A DNA stretch of 64,000 nt, from the NCBI GenBank assembly GCA_002633005.1, contig NMRA01000160.1, positions 207,640-271,639 of the forward strand, read 5' to 3'. Below, piece after piece: positions 24,293 through 38,274 of this stretch (position 1 is its first letter; every line of letters starts with the position of its first letter). The notes below the pieces were generated by a model. It made no database searches and had not been told where the DNA came from. It worked only from the letters and a program-made list of their open reading frames with translations. The position numbers were made by a program, and so were the translations under genes. This stretch comes from Phoronis australis. Lineage: Eukaryota > Phoronida > Phoronidae.

Positions 24293-24399
24293 TACCGTAA
24301 ACTCGTGAGTTAACGCCCCGGGCATTTAACTTGGGAAACCCTAAGATAGTGTGATGGGCGATTACCCAGGCGAGGGCGTTTACCCACGAGTTTACGGTA
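24293..24399. mobile_element. Short MITE-like palindrome (TACCGTAAACTCGTG ends)
   Basis: Begins TACCGTAAACTCGTGAGTTA and ends with the near-complement, GGGTAAACGC facing ACGAGTTTACGGTA. About 107 bp with terminal inverted repeats of some 25 bp and a few mismatches. Best-preserved ends of this family in the window. Confidence 0.75.
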
Positions 24400-25794
24400 A
24401 TGTCAGCCTTCTACGCTAAAGATGGCTGTATCTGTAGCAAAATGTCAAGTCTGTAACATTTTGTAACAGACGTGACATGTCATTATGTTTTATATTATTT
24501 TTTGGAACTGATGAAGACGTCCTTTAGAAATTTGGCACACAAATGATGGCTACAGTGATGGAAACCAGAATGGAATTTTGTGGAAATTGACAATTATTTT
24601 TACTAATATTTGAAACTCAAATGTAACAGACATTCATTGAGTTAGGAAGTTAATAAGAAATGGAAATTAACAAATTTCCAGAACCTTTCAACAGTTTATA
24701 ATTTATTTAGTGCCTGTGTAGCAAATGGGATGTCAAAACAAATATGGAATTAATTTCTTCAGATCTGTTGCCTTGGCTGAAAAGTGATGTCACATCTGTT
24801 ACAGGAAAATGTACAAAAATGAAAAATCTAGACAATAAAATTCAACCATTAAATTAGGTATAAACATCAAAATGAGAACAAAAGTACTGATTTGAGAATT
24901 TAAAGGTCATGGAACTAATACCATGACTTCATTCAAAGAGTTGTAGGGAAGAATCTTGTAAGTACATGCTATGTTTACGCAACTCCGAACACTGCATGTA
25001 TTCAAGGCCATTGTAACCGGCTGAGATAAGACAGGAGGTGTACCAGAGGTATGACGTCAAAGTATTCATTTAGCTGGTAAAATAGTCAGCAGCGTGGTGG
25101 CCAAGCAAGAGTAGTAGATAACAGCTTGACATTTCTCTACATATTTCCACCATTTAAAAATAGTAGCAAACAGCACAATGCAGACGTTGAATGTTTCTGC
25201 TCAACTTTTGCCGAATACTCTGAACGGCTGTCCTGTTTTCTGAACAAGCTACATCTGATCAACAAATTCAAAAAGCCATTGAAAGGAAAACGTTCATTTC
25301 ATTGTCATAAAAATTGAGATATAAAGTGTTTACTGAAACCACGGCCAGTATAAAACAAAATGATTTTGTTTACATCAATTTTCCAGACCCATTGCCAAGG
25401 AGAGTGCTACAACCCTCACTGGCATGCAGCTCGTCTCAAGTACAGGAAAACATTTGTCGTAGATTAGGTTGCTTACCAATAGCTAATTTTTCCGCTAGAA
25501 ATCGGTGACTTGCGACACTTTTATGCTAGTGAATAAACAATCCAAACAAACTTTTGAGTTCATAACATCACAAACCTGCATAAGGCAGTCCTAAGTGGCC
25601 TCCTCCGCTTTTATTAGAATTCGACAAGCGAGGCCTGTCCCAATGATTTCAGATTCTTTCATATGCTTAGGGAACTTATGATAGCCACAAATTAATTAGT
25701 GGACTTGTTTACAAACCCACTTCACCTCAACTACCTTAAGACCATTTCCTTGGTTACCACACAATCACTCACACAAGTCCAAAGGAACCACAAA

Positions 25795-26149
25795 ATCATC
25801 AGCAAGAACTATTGAATCATCAGCAAGAAACAATGAATTATTAACAAGAACCACCAAACTATCAGCATGAAACACCGAATTATCAACATGAACCACTGAA
25901 ATATCAGCCAGAACCACTGAAATATCAGCAAGAACCACTGAAATATCAGCAAGAACCATCCAATTATCAGCAAGAACTATTGAAGTATCAGAAAGAACCA
26001 CCAATCATTAGGAAGAGACACTGAATTATCAGCAAGAACTACCGAATTGTCAGCAAGAGCTACCAAATTATCAGTGAGAACCACCAAATTTTCAGCAAGA
26101 GCCATCGAATTATCAGCAAGAACCACTAAATTACCAGCACGAACCACCG
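25795..26149. repeat. 21-bp minisatellite, 17 units
   Basis: Consensus ATTATCAGCAAGAACCACTGA repeated 17 times with substitutions. One unit (about 26006-26025) is 20 bp, which breaks the frame. The minus strand therefore shows two overlapping open frames of a heptapeptide repeat (VVLADNS) without any flanking coding signal. Confidence 0.9.
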
Positions 26150-27214
26150 TGCCCAAACGAAAAACATGCATGTGAACCACAAATTCCTACACATACAAAC
26201 TTCATTCCAATGAACCAACAGGTGTGAACATTAATAGAATGTTGATGTCAAGTGGTTCTTGGGGATGATTCAGTGCTTGCAAGGATGAGTTTGCAGCTCC
26301 TAGAGCTTTGTGATTTATATGAATCTTTGTGTACAGGATGTTGTGGTCTACATACGGTGATTCAATGGTTCATGTGTCCCATGCAGTGGTACAAGCAATG
26401 CTTTGAATTCTGGCTGATAATTCTTGTTTTTAATACGTTTATTGTATTCACAGTCATAATTTTCAGAAGAAAGAATATTAATATTACCCCTGCAGCCGGG
26501 GTGTAAATACACAAGCATATTTTAATAAAGTACACGCACACTTCATTCACACCGGAATTGATTATAGTCACACGTGTAATTATTAGATTGTTAGACAAAG
26601 AATCGTTTTACAGGGATGCATCTTTTTCTAAAATATTCATAATTCAAGCTGTTATATAAATTACCTTTTCTATGTTAGAATATTACAAAAATACATTTTT
26701 TCAGCCACTGCAAACAGGGAGGTCTGGAATTTAACCAAGCTCTCTATATAGGATGTTTTACTACACAAATAAGAAGATTAATCACTTTAGGCCCCCACTT
26801 TCCCTAAGATAATATCTGTCAAACTTAAGCTAATAACAAGGGACCCTGTTTTGGCTGTAAACAAGTTGCTCATAGACTTCCAAAAATTACGAATAACCTC
26901 ACACACCCAAAAAACATGGCAAAGATCCTCCGCGTCTTTTTCACATAATGTAAAAAGTGATGAGTTAACTATATATCTGTATTCTTCTTAATCCTTTCAC
27001 AAGTTCATGATCTTTTGCATTAGTAAACACTAACGGAAATTATTTGATGATTTTTATGGGTGTGCAAACTGTTACCATCTTTCATGGTCTGCAAAACAAT
27101 ACCTACAGCTTGTATTTAGCCATATAATTACAAAACTCTAAATTTTAACACTGTAAAAGAACATTTTTTTGAAAGCAAAAAGGGAGAATTTGATTCTTGC
27201 CTTTTTACCAATCT

Positions 27215-27450
27215 ACCATTAATTAGGTCATGTGACTTTTTAGTAAGTTTTAGCAAAAAAAGAAAAGTAGCAAAACTGCAGTATCGATAACAAGAAGAAA
27301 TTTCCCTTCATGTACATGTGCAAGATGAAATCTCAAAAACACTTGTTACCTTTTTTAAGTTGTCATTTCGTTTCCTTTTATGCAACTTTTGAATTCTTAA
27401 ACATTTGGCTAAATACGTCGACTTGACAATAAGGTCTCACATAACCTTAA
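27215..27450 (+). repeat. Partial copy of the 18830-19620 repeat family
   Basis: Shares CCATTAATTAGGTCATGTGA, AGTATCGATAACAAGAAG and GAAATCTCAAAAACACTTGT in the same order as the fuller copy, followed by an ATTTCGTTT block. The first motif also recurs alone at about 36629 (CCATTAATTGCGTCACGTGA). Confidence 0.55.
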
Positions 27451-28290
27451 GGTACACAAAGAGAAAATAAAGACACTTGGTAAGCAAACAATAAAAGTTA
27501 TGGAATCCAAATTATTAAAGTATAATGAATGACAGTGGGACAAATCTGCAAATAATCTAACACTGCCAGTTCAGTGTCCACCGCAACTTGTCTCAACACA
27601 TTGCCTCTATCTACTTGCATAGCTCTCAGGATGCATTTTGATGGTCAGCGACCTGTTCGAAAAAATAGCGACCGATTTGGAAAAAGGCGTCAGCGTCATT
27701 ACCAACGTCTTTACAGCTATTAAAAAAGTAAAAAGGCGAGTAAATGCACACTTAAGATAGTGTGACTGGAAGTACATTCAGAGAACGTCAGCCTATGCCT
27801 GTTTGTGGCACATTTGTAGGCTTGTAGGCGTTCGTCCTTCCGCCCAATTTGTGTTCTTAGTTGTGGAGAAGACTGAGATAAGACGTAACAATCTTCAACA
27901 GTCTTAAACACTTACTAACAGGAGCCTAGATTATTTCACAAAAATACATGCACGCAAAGATTAAATACTTCATGAAGGACCACTGTGCCTGTGAATTATG
28001 CAAAACATTAACCATCTCAATCCCAACAAAATTCAATAAGGGGCATTTGAATCTCGCCTTCATGCTCTCCATAAGGGACCAAATCTATTTTGATGGACCA
28101 ACATAAAAGCCAAAAATTGAAATTTTCCTATTCTCAAGGCTGCTTACATCACTACAAAAGTTAACAATGTTCACTGAATGTTTACTGTACCTAACAGTAG
28201 TAAACATCACAGGAACTGGCAAGATAATGCTTGATGGAAGCACATTATTGTGGATAGGTAAGCCTAGAATGTGAAAAGCACTGTCATTTA

Positions 28291-28498
28291 TTGGGGGAGC
28301 TATAGGGGTTAGCTAGACTGACCAACATGTAGGATGGACATATATTGGGGGAGCTATAGGGGTTAGCTAGACTGACCAACATGTAGGATGGACATATATT
28401 GGGGGAGCTATAGGGGTCAGCTAGACCGACCAACATGTAGGATGGACACATATTGGGGGAGCTATAGGGGTCAGCTAGACCGACCAACAACTAGGATG
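28291..28498. repeat. 54-bp minisatellite, 4 units
   Basis: TTGGGGGAGCTATAGGGG recurs at 28291, 28345, 28399 and 28453, exactly 54 bp apart, with only a few differences between units (GTTAGC/GTCAGC, AGACTG/AGACCG, ACATAT/ACACAT). High identity points to recent expansion. Confidence 0.95.
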
Positions 28499-30329
28499 GA
28501 GTAAAGTAAGAGACTGAAGAACTATTGGGATATAATCTGCTATGGTAAAATCTCAAAATTTCTCACAATTTCCTTTTTTGCCAAAAATGATTTTCCTAGA
28601 TCTTCTAACACTGCTGCAAATGCACGCAATTTTTCAACACAATGTCTTTTGGTAGGTACAGCACAGAACTCAAACATGGAAATGTAATCTGGCAAAACAT
28701 ATCTGCAAAAAGAAAAATGGAAAACAAAATTTCACCTGTCTATCATACTGTGTCAAAAATTGGCGCTGTTAAACAGCAAATTCAGGAAGGCCATGAATCC
28801 AACTAAGCAAATAGAGATGTGACCCATTACAAGATACAAATACACATTGTTCTGAAAACCTACAAGAACAAGACCAGGAGACACACTTGTGTAAACAACC
28901 ATTCCTATATTACTGTGTTGTGATAAGGCAGCCAGATGATAAACAGGGGTTCTCTGCAACAGACAGATTGGATATGTTTAGCAACTGTTAAAAAGTCAAG
29001 GTTACTGCAACACACAACAGAATCGTGTAGTATTTCATACTCTGTCCTCAATTTATTCAATTCGTTAATGACATCAAAATGAGATGCATATTCATTCTCA
29101 CAAAATACGAAACTCAAACAGAAGTTTCAAGCAGTAGTCGGAATGCTAAATCAATAACGGCGTAACACTAAGAATATTAAGCGTGCTTCGGCACTAATAC
29201 AACGAATCAAATAAAAAACCCTTTCTACTAAAAATCATAAAATTACCGGAATTCTTGGCGAGTTATTTTTCATTGTTAACTACCTTACAATAACACGATA
29301 GTTTAGCATTGTTCAGAACTGAACAAATTTTTGGACATTCTAAGTGCAGTTTTCAACCTTTAAGATACAATCTCACTTCATCTGATCCAGATTAATCACT
29401 TAATCAACAAATACCATGGCATGCACAAAACTAAATTCTGGGCAGCTAACAAGACGATTACTGTACAAGCATACTACAAGTGATAAACAACTAAACAGAG
29501 CTAGCCTTCAATTCAGTAACTGCTGATGAATAAGCAGTTAATGTTCCTTTTGTCACAAGAAAATATACCATAAAGAAATCTTTAACAGGCATTGCCGGTT
29601 ATTTCCAATATTTTGACTGATGTAACTGACAAGTATATGACAAACAGTAATTTGAAACAAAAAAGCAGTGATAATTACACAATTGTCGATAAATAATGAC
29701 TGATTGGTCGAGCACCATTCAATCATTGCTCTGCCAGAGTAAGGTGTTGCTGTAGGGATGTTGTGGGCACAAATGGTAAACGCAAGTTATCAACAGGAAA
29801 CAAAAAACCACAACAAGGTGGTGTTAGTGTACAACCAACAATAAAAAAATGGCTTTTACAGTCTACTAGACAAGTGTGAGTAAAAACTATTTTTGGATCA
29901 AAATTTATGAAGTGGGTTAAATAAACAATCAATTTGAAAAGAAGACTGGGCCAGTTCTGGTCTAACTACTTACGTAATGTTTGTTCAAGTTTGGAATAAA
30001 AAATCAGCTAAGTTTACTGCCTTTAACATGAATGCGCATTTTCTTGCTCAATGCGATAAGAGTGATAAAAAATACATTTTTTTACAAATTGTGAATCTAG
30101 AAATTCAAGGACAGATGAGCTCCTACACTGACTCCTTTGTGACGGACAAAAAACAGATTCGCTTGTAGGCTAGCTCTACATGAACACCATATTATGTGCG
30201 TCAACAAATGGATAAAAATATGATTGCCACCATCACTGCTAATTCTTCGGAGAAGTGTATTTTAGCTTGTCAAACTTCTCAAAAAAGGAAAGATTAAGGA
30301 TTTGTGTCCGTTATGAGCCAAGTTCATTC

Positions 30330-30520
30330 TACCGTAATCGTTCGGGTTAACGCCCATGCTCAGTTAACCGCCCACCCCCTATTTTAGGTGAATTTCGATT
30401 TAACCGCTCACTGCTCGGTTAACCGCCCCCCTGCTATTTTTGAAGATTTCCAATTAACCGCCCACTGCTCGGTTAACCGCCCATCCCCTACTTTTGCCGA
30501 TTGGTGATTACCGCCCTGTG
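30330..30520 (+). repeat. TACCGTAA-family element with internal ~54-bp repeats
   Basis: Starts TACCGTAATCGTTCGGGTTA and repeats TTAACCGCCCACTGCTCGGT-type units about three times. The right inverted end is not preserved. Same left end as 34639. Confidence 0.7.
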
Positions 30521-33500
30521 CTAATAGGAAACGCGAATCCCCGACCTTTTAGATTAAGATCGATGATAACATTGAGTGCAACGACGGCCTCAGAGACCGC
30601 GGTTTAGCAATGTGAATTATGATACCAGTAACAAATTATTGTAACGGGTCATCGATTAACTTCAAAATGTAATACTTGAACACTTTGTCACTTTCTTTTC
30701 TTCTCATGTTCGCAAACTNTTGGTAATTATAATATGATCACTATGAACAACAGAAAGACACAAATAGCATTTCACAACTGAAGTAATCTGTTAATTTTAA
30801 CATGCATTCATAAACTAGAAATATTTACATAGTTAATTTGAACATTTTCAATGTTTTTAATTATGATTTGAAACATTGTGTTTTCCACAGGTCCACGTTT
30901 TCAGCAGTTTGACAATTACTATGATTTAATAAATTTTTCAAAAAAAATGCTGAATTTTACATATGCAATTGCAAACCTGACCAGCGACTGGACTAGTTTC
31001 ATAAAAACATTCTTGTTCTTAACAAAAACCAGCAAATTGCAAATGAGCATTTTTATCAAGTCAACACAAAAAACATCAACAGAACAGCCTATAATTATAT
31101 TAAATCAACCCAGTCAATAGGACCGCGTCATCAAAGTAACCCATTTTTCAGCCACAGGAGGCTCTTTGCAGATAGGGCAGCCGTCTGTGAGTGTTTTCTT
31201 TTGTTTAACTAGTTAAGTAAGAACAAGCGCAGAACACTGGGAATTCCGTGACCTAAGCTCCATAAGCCAACAAAAAACTAAAAAAAGAGTGAAAAAAACG
31301 GGAAAACGTCAAACGTGTATCATACTGTGCAGACTTGGCTGGTGTTGCGGTAATTCATTGCTTATTTCTTACAAAAATAATAACCTAGAATACTGTCATT
31401 TTCAAATGTTGATTTCTTTGATGCATCATTAGAAACTTTTGTGCAAATATTATTATCTTTTCCAAATGCTGTTCCATGGCATCTGCACATTACAAAATAA
31501 GCCAACAACTGACGGAACTTCTACTATTTTTGTTGAGATATCGGACAAATAAAATGTCACTTGACCTCCATATTGCCTGTTGGCATTGGTGAGGAATAAC
31601 AGCAGCCCAGGGAACACAGACAAAGAGCTGCTTATTCTCAATCATTACTGAGCATAACAATATTGAACAAACTGAACCAGGGTGAAAGGTGTTAATCACA
31701 GGTGTGTACAAGGCACGATCAGATTGATAAGCGATATCGTAAAATCTCATTAACTAAGGACAAAAAAAATCATTGCCAATTTGTTCTATCGAAAGCTTCT
31801 AACCTTGTTGCAAGTGGTCAAAACTTGACAAAACACTGTGTTATCGTAGCCGTGGTATAGGATATAAAATTCAAAAAGAATTTAAGTGGTGCAACTCATC
31901 TATGAGGAAATAAAATTTCACTTGACCAGCAGATGGTGTCCAAAATTGAGTAAGTTTTACGGTGATTCTCAGTTCACTTCTGTTAGTGCGTTCCTTGTCA
32001 GCTCCAGCAGAAGCCAGAGGTGAAAGCCTCAACAGCTTCACAGATGAAAAGGTACAAATTTCATGGCAATACAGAACAATACAGAACCCACCATGCAGAA
32101 CAAATTTCAGGAATAATGCAACAGCATTACATCTAGCATTATTCAAATCTAATCACCTGGGTCACAGTTTCATAGCGCTCAAGCGTTCATCCAGTATAAA
32201 AACAAGTTCTGAAAGGTTCAGCCAAGGCCACCATTCTTTTTAGTTTGGCCTGTAAACAGCATTCTCCACTTGGGCACCATTGGGTGTCAATTAAGAATGC
32301 TTTGGATATAAATAGCCATCCTTGGGACTCAGATCCCAATAACACATGGAGCTATTCCTTCAGGTGGCTGCAATGATGTTTTTACGTAAACAATAGCATT
32401 TGAAGGGAGGAAAAACAAGGCGGAATACGATAGTTGGATGCCAGGGGGCATACTGACTTTGATATTCACAAGCGCTGGAAATGATCGTGTGAACAAAAAC
32501 TCCCAACCCACACACGCACGCACACGCACATGCACAAACACACACATCTGTTACACGGGTCCATGAGTGGAAAATCTCACCAATTAATCACTGCTACTCT
32601 TTTCTCATTTTTCAAGGGCTTCTAACCATGTTGTGAATGCCCATAACGTTTTCAAAATATAGTCTGGCAGTAGCTGAGGTACACAACTTGAAGAAGGGAA
32701 AGCACTACATTTGGTGCTGTGTATCTTTCATGGAAAACCAAGGAAATAAAATTTCTTCAGTTTCATAGGTAAAGCAAATAACAATTAGCAGAGGAAAATT
32801 CATCTTTTCCATCCCACATTTTGGATGCAGACCATGCATTTCCCAGTGCCAAATAAAATTTTTATTGTTCACCACATTGTGTCTCCAATTGGTGAGAGTT
32901 ACCGAATGTGTTTCTACTGTTGGAGACCAGAAAAAGATCTGTCAACAGCAGACAAGCACAGCGTGTCTTAGATTGAAATTAGAAACAAATCGACTTCGTT
33001 CCACAACGTCACCCCAAAAATCAATGCAGTATAGATTTTGCCTTTGTGATGTGATCTGTGAAATGCAATAAAAACACGCGACAACATTGACAACAAAAAG
33101 GAGGGTATCTAATGACATCATCAGCGGTATCGTCAAGTGTGCTGGTACGTTGTTTGCGACTGTTTTGCCGAGTGTTTTCGAGCCATAAGAATTGTTTACC
33201 ACAGTTGTTCATGAAATACAAGATGACTTTAGGTACAAGCAGTCAAGACAAGGTGACGGTCTAAGATTAACATGCTCTGTTCAGTCAACAATTTTAGAAT
33301 TAAATTTGAAGACTGAAACAGATTCAAACAAATACTACACGATCAATATCCGACCAATATCCCTTGTGTAACAAACATGCATTGAAAGACGATATAAAAT
33401 AGTGGCGGGTGAATAATCAAATAAAATAGAAAATATTGATGTGATAAGACGCCTAATTTTGCAAAAACAAAATTAATCAAATGCATATAAAGTTTCAGGG

Positions 33501-34021
33501 AAATGCAAGAAAATAACCCAAGACTATTTCGGTATAATGCGTTTCCCAACAAATTACTTGAGTAAGTTAATAAACTCAAGTAATGAAAGCGATTTCGTGC
33601 ATAATATGACAGTTACCGCACATGTTCCCATGTCAATACACAAAATAGTTTTTCCAAAAAAATCTTCACCTGAGTGTTTTGCATACAGGTGGATACTTCA
33701 CTAAGAACCACATGCGACCATATCCATTGCCTTAAAATGGAGTTTTTTTATCAAACCTTTGTACTTTTAAAAACGGTTAATGTTAATTTGAATGCATGTT
33801 GACATCTACCATTTTGTAAAGAACAACTCAACCTTTACTACTCTGCTATTTCAAAAAGTCGCTCATTGATTTTTGCCGAAGTTTTTCAAACATAGATAGG
33901 CAAATAATGATAAACTTTATTTAAAGAGGATAAAAATACAATAAATGTAAAACATGCTTTAGCCAAAGGCTAATATCCAGCATGGTCCTGGTTGCTGATA
34001 AAAATGCAAACTCCCAAGCAT

Positions 34022-34070
34022 GCACACACGCACACGCACACGCACACGCACACGCACACACACACACAAA
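34022..34070. repeat. (CACACG)n / (CA)n microsatellite
   Basis: Alternating CACACGCACACG then CACACACACA. A second, shorter CA/CG-rich tract lies at 32508-32546. Alternating purine-pyrimidine sequence of this sort can adopt Z-DNA. Confidence 0.95.
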
Positions 34071-34638
34071 CAAACAGACCTAACTTGAGACGAGAGTATG
34101 ATAATTCTTCACTTATTCAGCACACAATATGGCCGACACGCGAGATTCTATTTTGTCAAATTTCTCCGCGAAAATAAAGATTAAAGATAATTTAGTTTTA
34201 TTACTAACATGGTTCATACTGTGCAGATGTCATAAAATGTTTGGTAAACTATCCATTACTTGTGCGTTTAGTCAGAATAATTTTCTGAATAAACGCCAAT
34301 GGACGTTTCATCGGTGGGCTTATCCATGGAAAATCCCAGGAATTAGTAGAACAATACTTTGCAAAAGGCCACAGTAAAAAGTCACCAATTTCGGAAAAAG
34401 TTGCCATTTCTTCACTTAATAAGGTCTTCCAACACTGTTGGGTAATTGCACAATTTTAAAAATTTTTATCTGATGACAACTACGCTACAGAACTTGGTAA
34501 GGCAATAATTTGATGATTCTGACATTTTATGAAAAAATGCAAAAACAAAATTTCACTTGTCTGCCACATTGTGAATTTAAATGTTGATAACATTTTGTTC
34601 TGGCCAATCACGTGCGATCACAATGGGCGAAGAGAACC

Positions 34639-34820
34639 TACCGTAATCGTTCGGGTTAACGCCCTGGGCGGTTAAATTGGCAAACCCAAAAAATCGGGGG
34701 TGGGCGGTTAACCAGACACGGGCGCTTAAAAGTGAAATTTCAAGAAATCTAGGGTGGGCGGTTAACCGAACATGGGCGCTTATTACGACAGGCAACCGCC
34801 CTGGGCGGTTAATCTTACCT
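34639..34820 (+). repeat. TACCGTAA-family element with GGGCGGTTAACC repeats
   Basis: Starts TACCGTAATCGTTCGGGTTA (identical left end to 30330), then GTGGGCGGTTAACC repeated twice with ACGGGCGCTTA/CATGGGCGCTTA, and ends GCCCTGGGCGGTTAA. The two ORFs crossing it are artefacts of the repeat. Confidence 0.7.
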
Positions 34821-35078
34821 CGTGACCTAAGTCCCCACAACACACACGCACTCGGAACGCGTAGCACTTTTCAAAGACCGTTATCGTCACGTCGCCACAT
34901 GACGGGGAAAATGTCATAACAACGGATGATCCCAACAAAGGTTCTCTTGCCCTCAGATTAGTTATTCACTCTATTAAATTTACAGAATTGCTGAGTAATA
35001 GCCCCGTGCCGTCCTGCGGTCTTGTTACTTTGCCCTGCGCAGCGCAGACGACCAGAGACNGGGACAGACAGGCAGGCC

Positions 35079-35105
35079 AGCGGGCGGGCGGGCGGGCGGG
35101 CGGGC
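35079..35105. repeat. (GGGC)n microsatellite
   Basis: GCGGGCGGGCGGGCGGGCGG, in a locally GC-rich patch beside an ambiguous base at 35060. No gene evidence around it. Confidence 0.9.
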
Positions 35106-35653
35106 AGTCACACTGGGTTCACATGAGTGTCTAAAACGTTAGTCAAAATTGTAGCCAAATTGTAGCATTAGTGTTTGAGCCAGACAGATGTGCTGTCCCC
35201 GAGAAGGGGGACATTTTGCCAGCAGTTACGATATGTTTCTTTACCATGGGATTCACTTTTAAGCAAAAATTGATGCCAGAACACTCACTCTATACTTTTA
35301 ATTGATAACCGAGACAATGCCTGTGCATATGTGCTCTTTGAATTAAGTTTTGTGGCTACAAAAGTGCTAGCGAAGACACTGTCAAATTTTAGGTAACTCG
35401 AACCACCAGCAAAGCCTTAGCAAGAGACACTAACTTACTGAAAATGCTAGTAAAAATACTAATACTAGCATTTTAGCCAATTTGTGAATGGGTAGGTCTA
35501 GCAGCAGTTGGGCAATTATGGGTTTGTGTGGTATAATCTCATTAATTTAGGGCACAACATGGCCCACAATGCATATTAAACCTTCACCTTTCCTCACAAA
35601 AACATAAATAGTGCTAGATTAATATTACAACATGTTCAATTCACGCACCAAAA

Positions 35654-36160
35654 GACCCTTTCATACTGACTTAACACCAGTCTAAGCGGAGCGTCGACGT
35701 AAACTGCGAAGTTAACTGAACCAATCATACCGGCTTCGGTAGTAAACAGACATCGAAGTAAACGGTAGGTGACGCTGTTGTCATTAAAGTAATCTCAAGA
35801 TAGAATTGATGCAAATGTACATGCTAAGATTTTTTTAATGTGACAATTTGGGAATACATACATTTGCTAATTGACATAAAACTTACTTCTAATTTGGTAA
35901 GTGATTATTCGAGCAAAATATAAGCAACTATTAGCGATGACACAGCGGTTTAATTGCTGACGATAACAGTGGCCCCTGGCGATAACTTCGATGGGACTGA
36001 AGTTGACCACTCATTCTGTGCCGCAGCATCGAGGTTCCGCTGTTAAATCCACCTATTTACTGCGAAGTTAACTGGCGCTGCTAACTTCGATCCAGGACTA
36101 AAGTTAACCATTCATAAACTCCCCAAAACATCAACGCATTGACGCTAGTATGAAAGGGTC
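35654..36160 (+). mobile_element. MITE-like element, copy 1
   Basis: 507 bp bounded by perfect 14-bp terminal inverted repeats GACCCTTTCATACT / AGTATGAAAGGGTC. The interior shares GCGGAGCGTCGACG, CAGTGGCCCCTGGCGATAAC, TTCGAT and GACTGAAGTTGACC with the other three copies. No coding capacity, so non-autonomous; a cut-and-paste transposon family is likely, superfamily not assigned. Target-site duplication not evident by eye. Confidence 0.85.
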
Positions 36161-38274
36161 CAAGGTTGCAATGAGACAATACTAATTAAATTGCGGGCAC
36201 TCATAACAATAGTAGTAAACCTTGAAGAATGAAGAAAAGGCAGTTTTGGCAACTATATTTTGTCCAAAATAAGTGATATCTAATTGAAAATTAAACGAGA
36301 GTGATCATATCCCACACACTGTACCTTTAGTCAGTAAATTTATTTAAATCCACTGGGAGTTGTATGACATCCCGTGTTTATCCCCAAGACAGGTAGCTTC
36401 AGGTTGAGTAATTAATGTTTGCTAGCTGACATTAATTTACAGTCATGGAGTATAAGTTAAAAGGCCAACGGCCATCTTACTTCGTTAATAAGAATGATGA
36501 AATAATGTTGAGGTTATCTGGTTGACCTTATCGACAAGGCTATTATCTAGCAAAACATCTACGAATGTATAAATTTTAACTCTGAAAGTAGAAAACCTGC
36601 AAAATTTTGACTTTAAACCAATCTGCCATTAATTGCGTCACGTGACTGTTCAAGCAAAGCGCCAACATTTATACCACATAAATGAATTGTTTTTGCAAAT
36701 TAAAATTCAAGACACAATGCTCTTAACTTGGACAAGCCTCACCGCCTTTCAGAACACCTGTCTTTGTGCCTGGCTGCATGAAACAGTCCCAAATAGGAAC
36801 TCAAAAAAGTTCTATAAACGATAAATCATTTTTTACTAATCAATTTTCATGTTTTTCTATATTTTTATCATTATTGCAAGCCCTACTTTGGCTAATGACA
36901 TTTTCTAATAATATAACTAAAAACTGACCCCTTAGTTCAATGACAATTAATAGGGACTTAGTCCTTAAATAAGGGGGATTACGTGAAACGATCCCAACTT
37001 ATTTTCAATAATATAGAGAATTCAATGTAGAGTTAGCGCTTCATATGTGTCGAAGTAAAAGAGATTCGACTTAGTAACAAAAATAAAACAGTGTACAAGA
37101 ACGGACATCCAGAGTATTCACAACAAATCCAAAAATACAGCGAAAAGGTAAGGAACATAACGGAGTTCCTATGTTTCATGCAACCAGCCATTGTAGCCTG
37201 AAACACCCAAACTTAGCCTGGCCTTCATCTTTTACCATTGCATTGGTAACAAATACATAAAACATACACACAAGGGTTAACCTTTCCGTGTGCAAAGCAA
37301 AACAAATGTATTTCTCATTTCAAATGTCAGGTATTCTATTAGAAAACAAGAAGAATCAGATTCACATTCCATTGTCGTTTATTTATATTATTTTGACGAG
37401 AATTTTGATGGAAGCGATCAAACAAAACGTCATCAACTTTCTCCTTTTGACGTGGACAAGAAGGCGTGAAGTATGAACAAGGATATTGACAACATATGTA
37501 CAACTCCTCCCAATTGTAACCAGCGAAAACGTCAACATGGCTACCTGAAACATAGCTAGTTATAACCAACAGAAGTAATGAATTGGGTAAACAACTGACA
37601 TAATTTGAGCAGAAAATTGGGGGTAATACCATAAAATTTCATCAATCTCCTAGTGAAAATTCATTTTTTCATGTTTTCCATTAAAAATGTAACAAATATT
37701 ATAAAGAACTTGAAATGAATGTCGCTTTGCCCCTTCATAAAGTGTTCTAAACTGAAAAATTATTACAATGTGGTGGCTCATCTGATGTTTCCGAGAAAAT
37801 GTTAGAACGCGCGAACCTGATAAAATGCATACTATAAAATCTCAGCAATTTTGGACAGACACAATTGTCAAAATTAACATTTCCATTATTCAAAGACTTT
37901 AACATTGCTATGAATGTCAACGGTTTATCAAAACACTATCTGACAGCATAGAACTTACATGATCATAGCTTTATTTGGAGCTAATTACCTTTTGTGAAAC
38001 AAAAGAAAAAATGGAATTCAACTTCTCTGCAACGTTATGTCCTATATTGGTAAGAATGTACACAGATGAACACATCTACATTCCACTTGCTTTAATTCAC
38101 TAATTATTGTGAAAAATCCCCAGTTTGGGACACCGAAATTAAGTAAGCCAAAATTTCTCAAATTCCAAAGATTGGGAAAAGAGCAATTTAGGCATTTATC
38201 ATATTTTCTTGACTTTCCAGGAAGGCTAATGAAAAATAAAAAGGAACTTGCCTAAACACACTCAATATATTGTA

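Noticed and set aside
25765-26180. Possible secreted heptapeptide-repeat protein
   Set aside because: Frame is broken by a 20-bp unit, and there is no signal peptide, splice site or non-repeat domain.
28291-28498. CRISPR-like array
   Set aside because: Units are contiguous 54-bp tandem repeats without unique spacers, in an animal intron.
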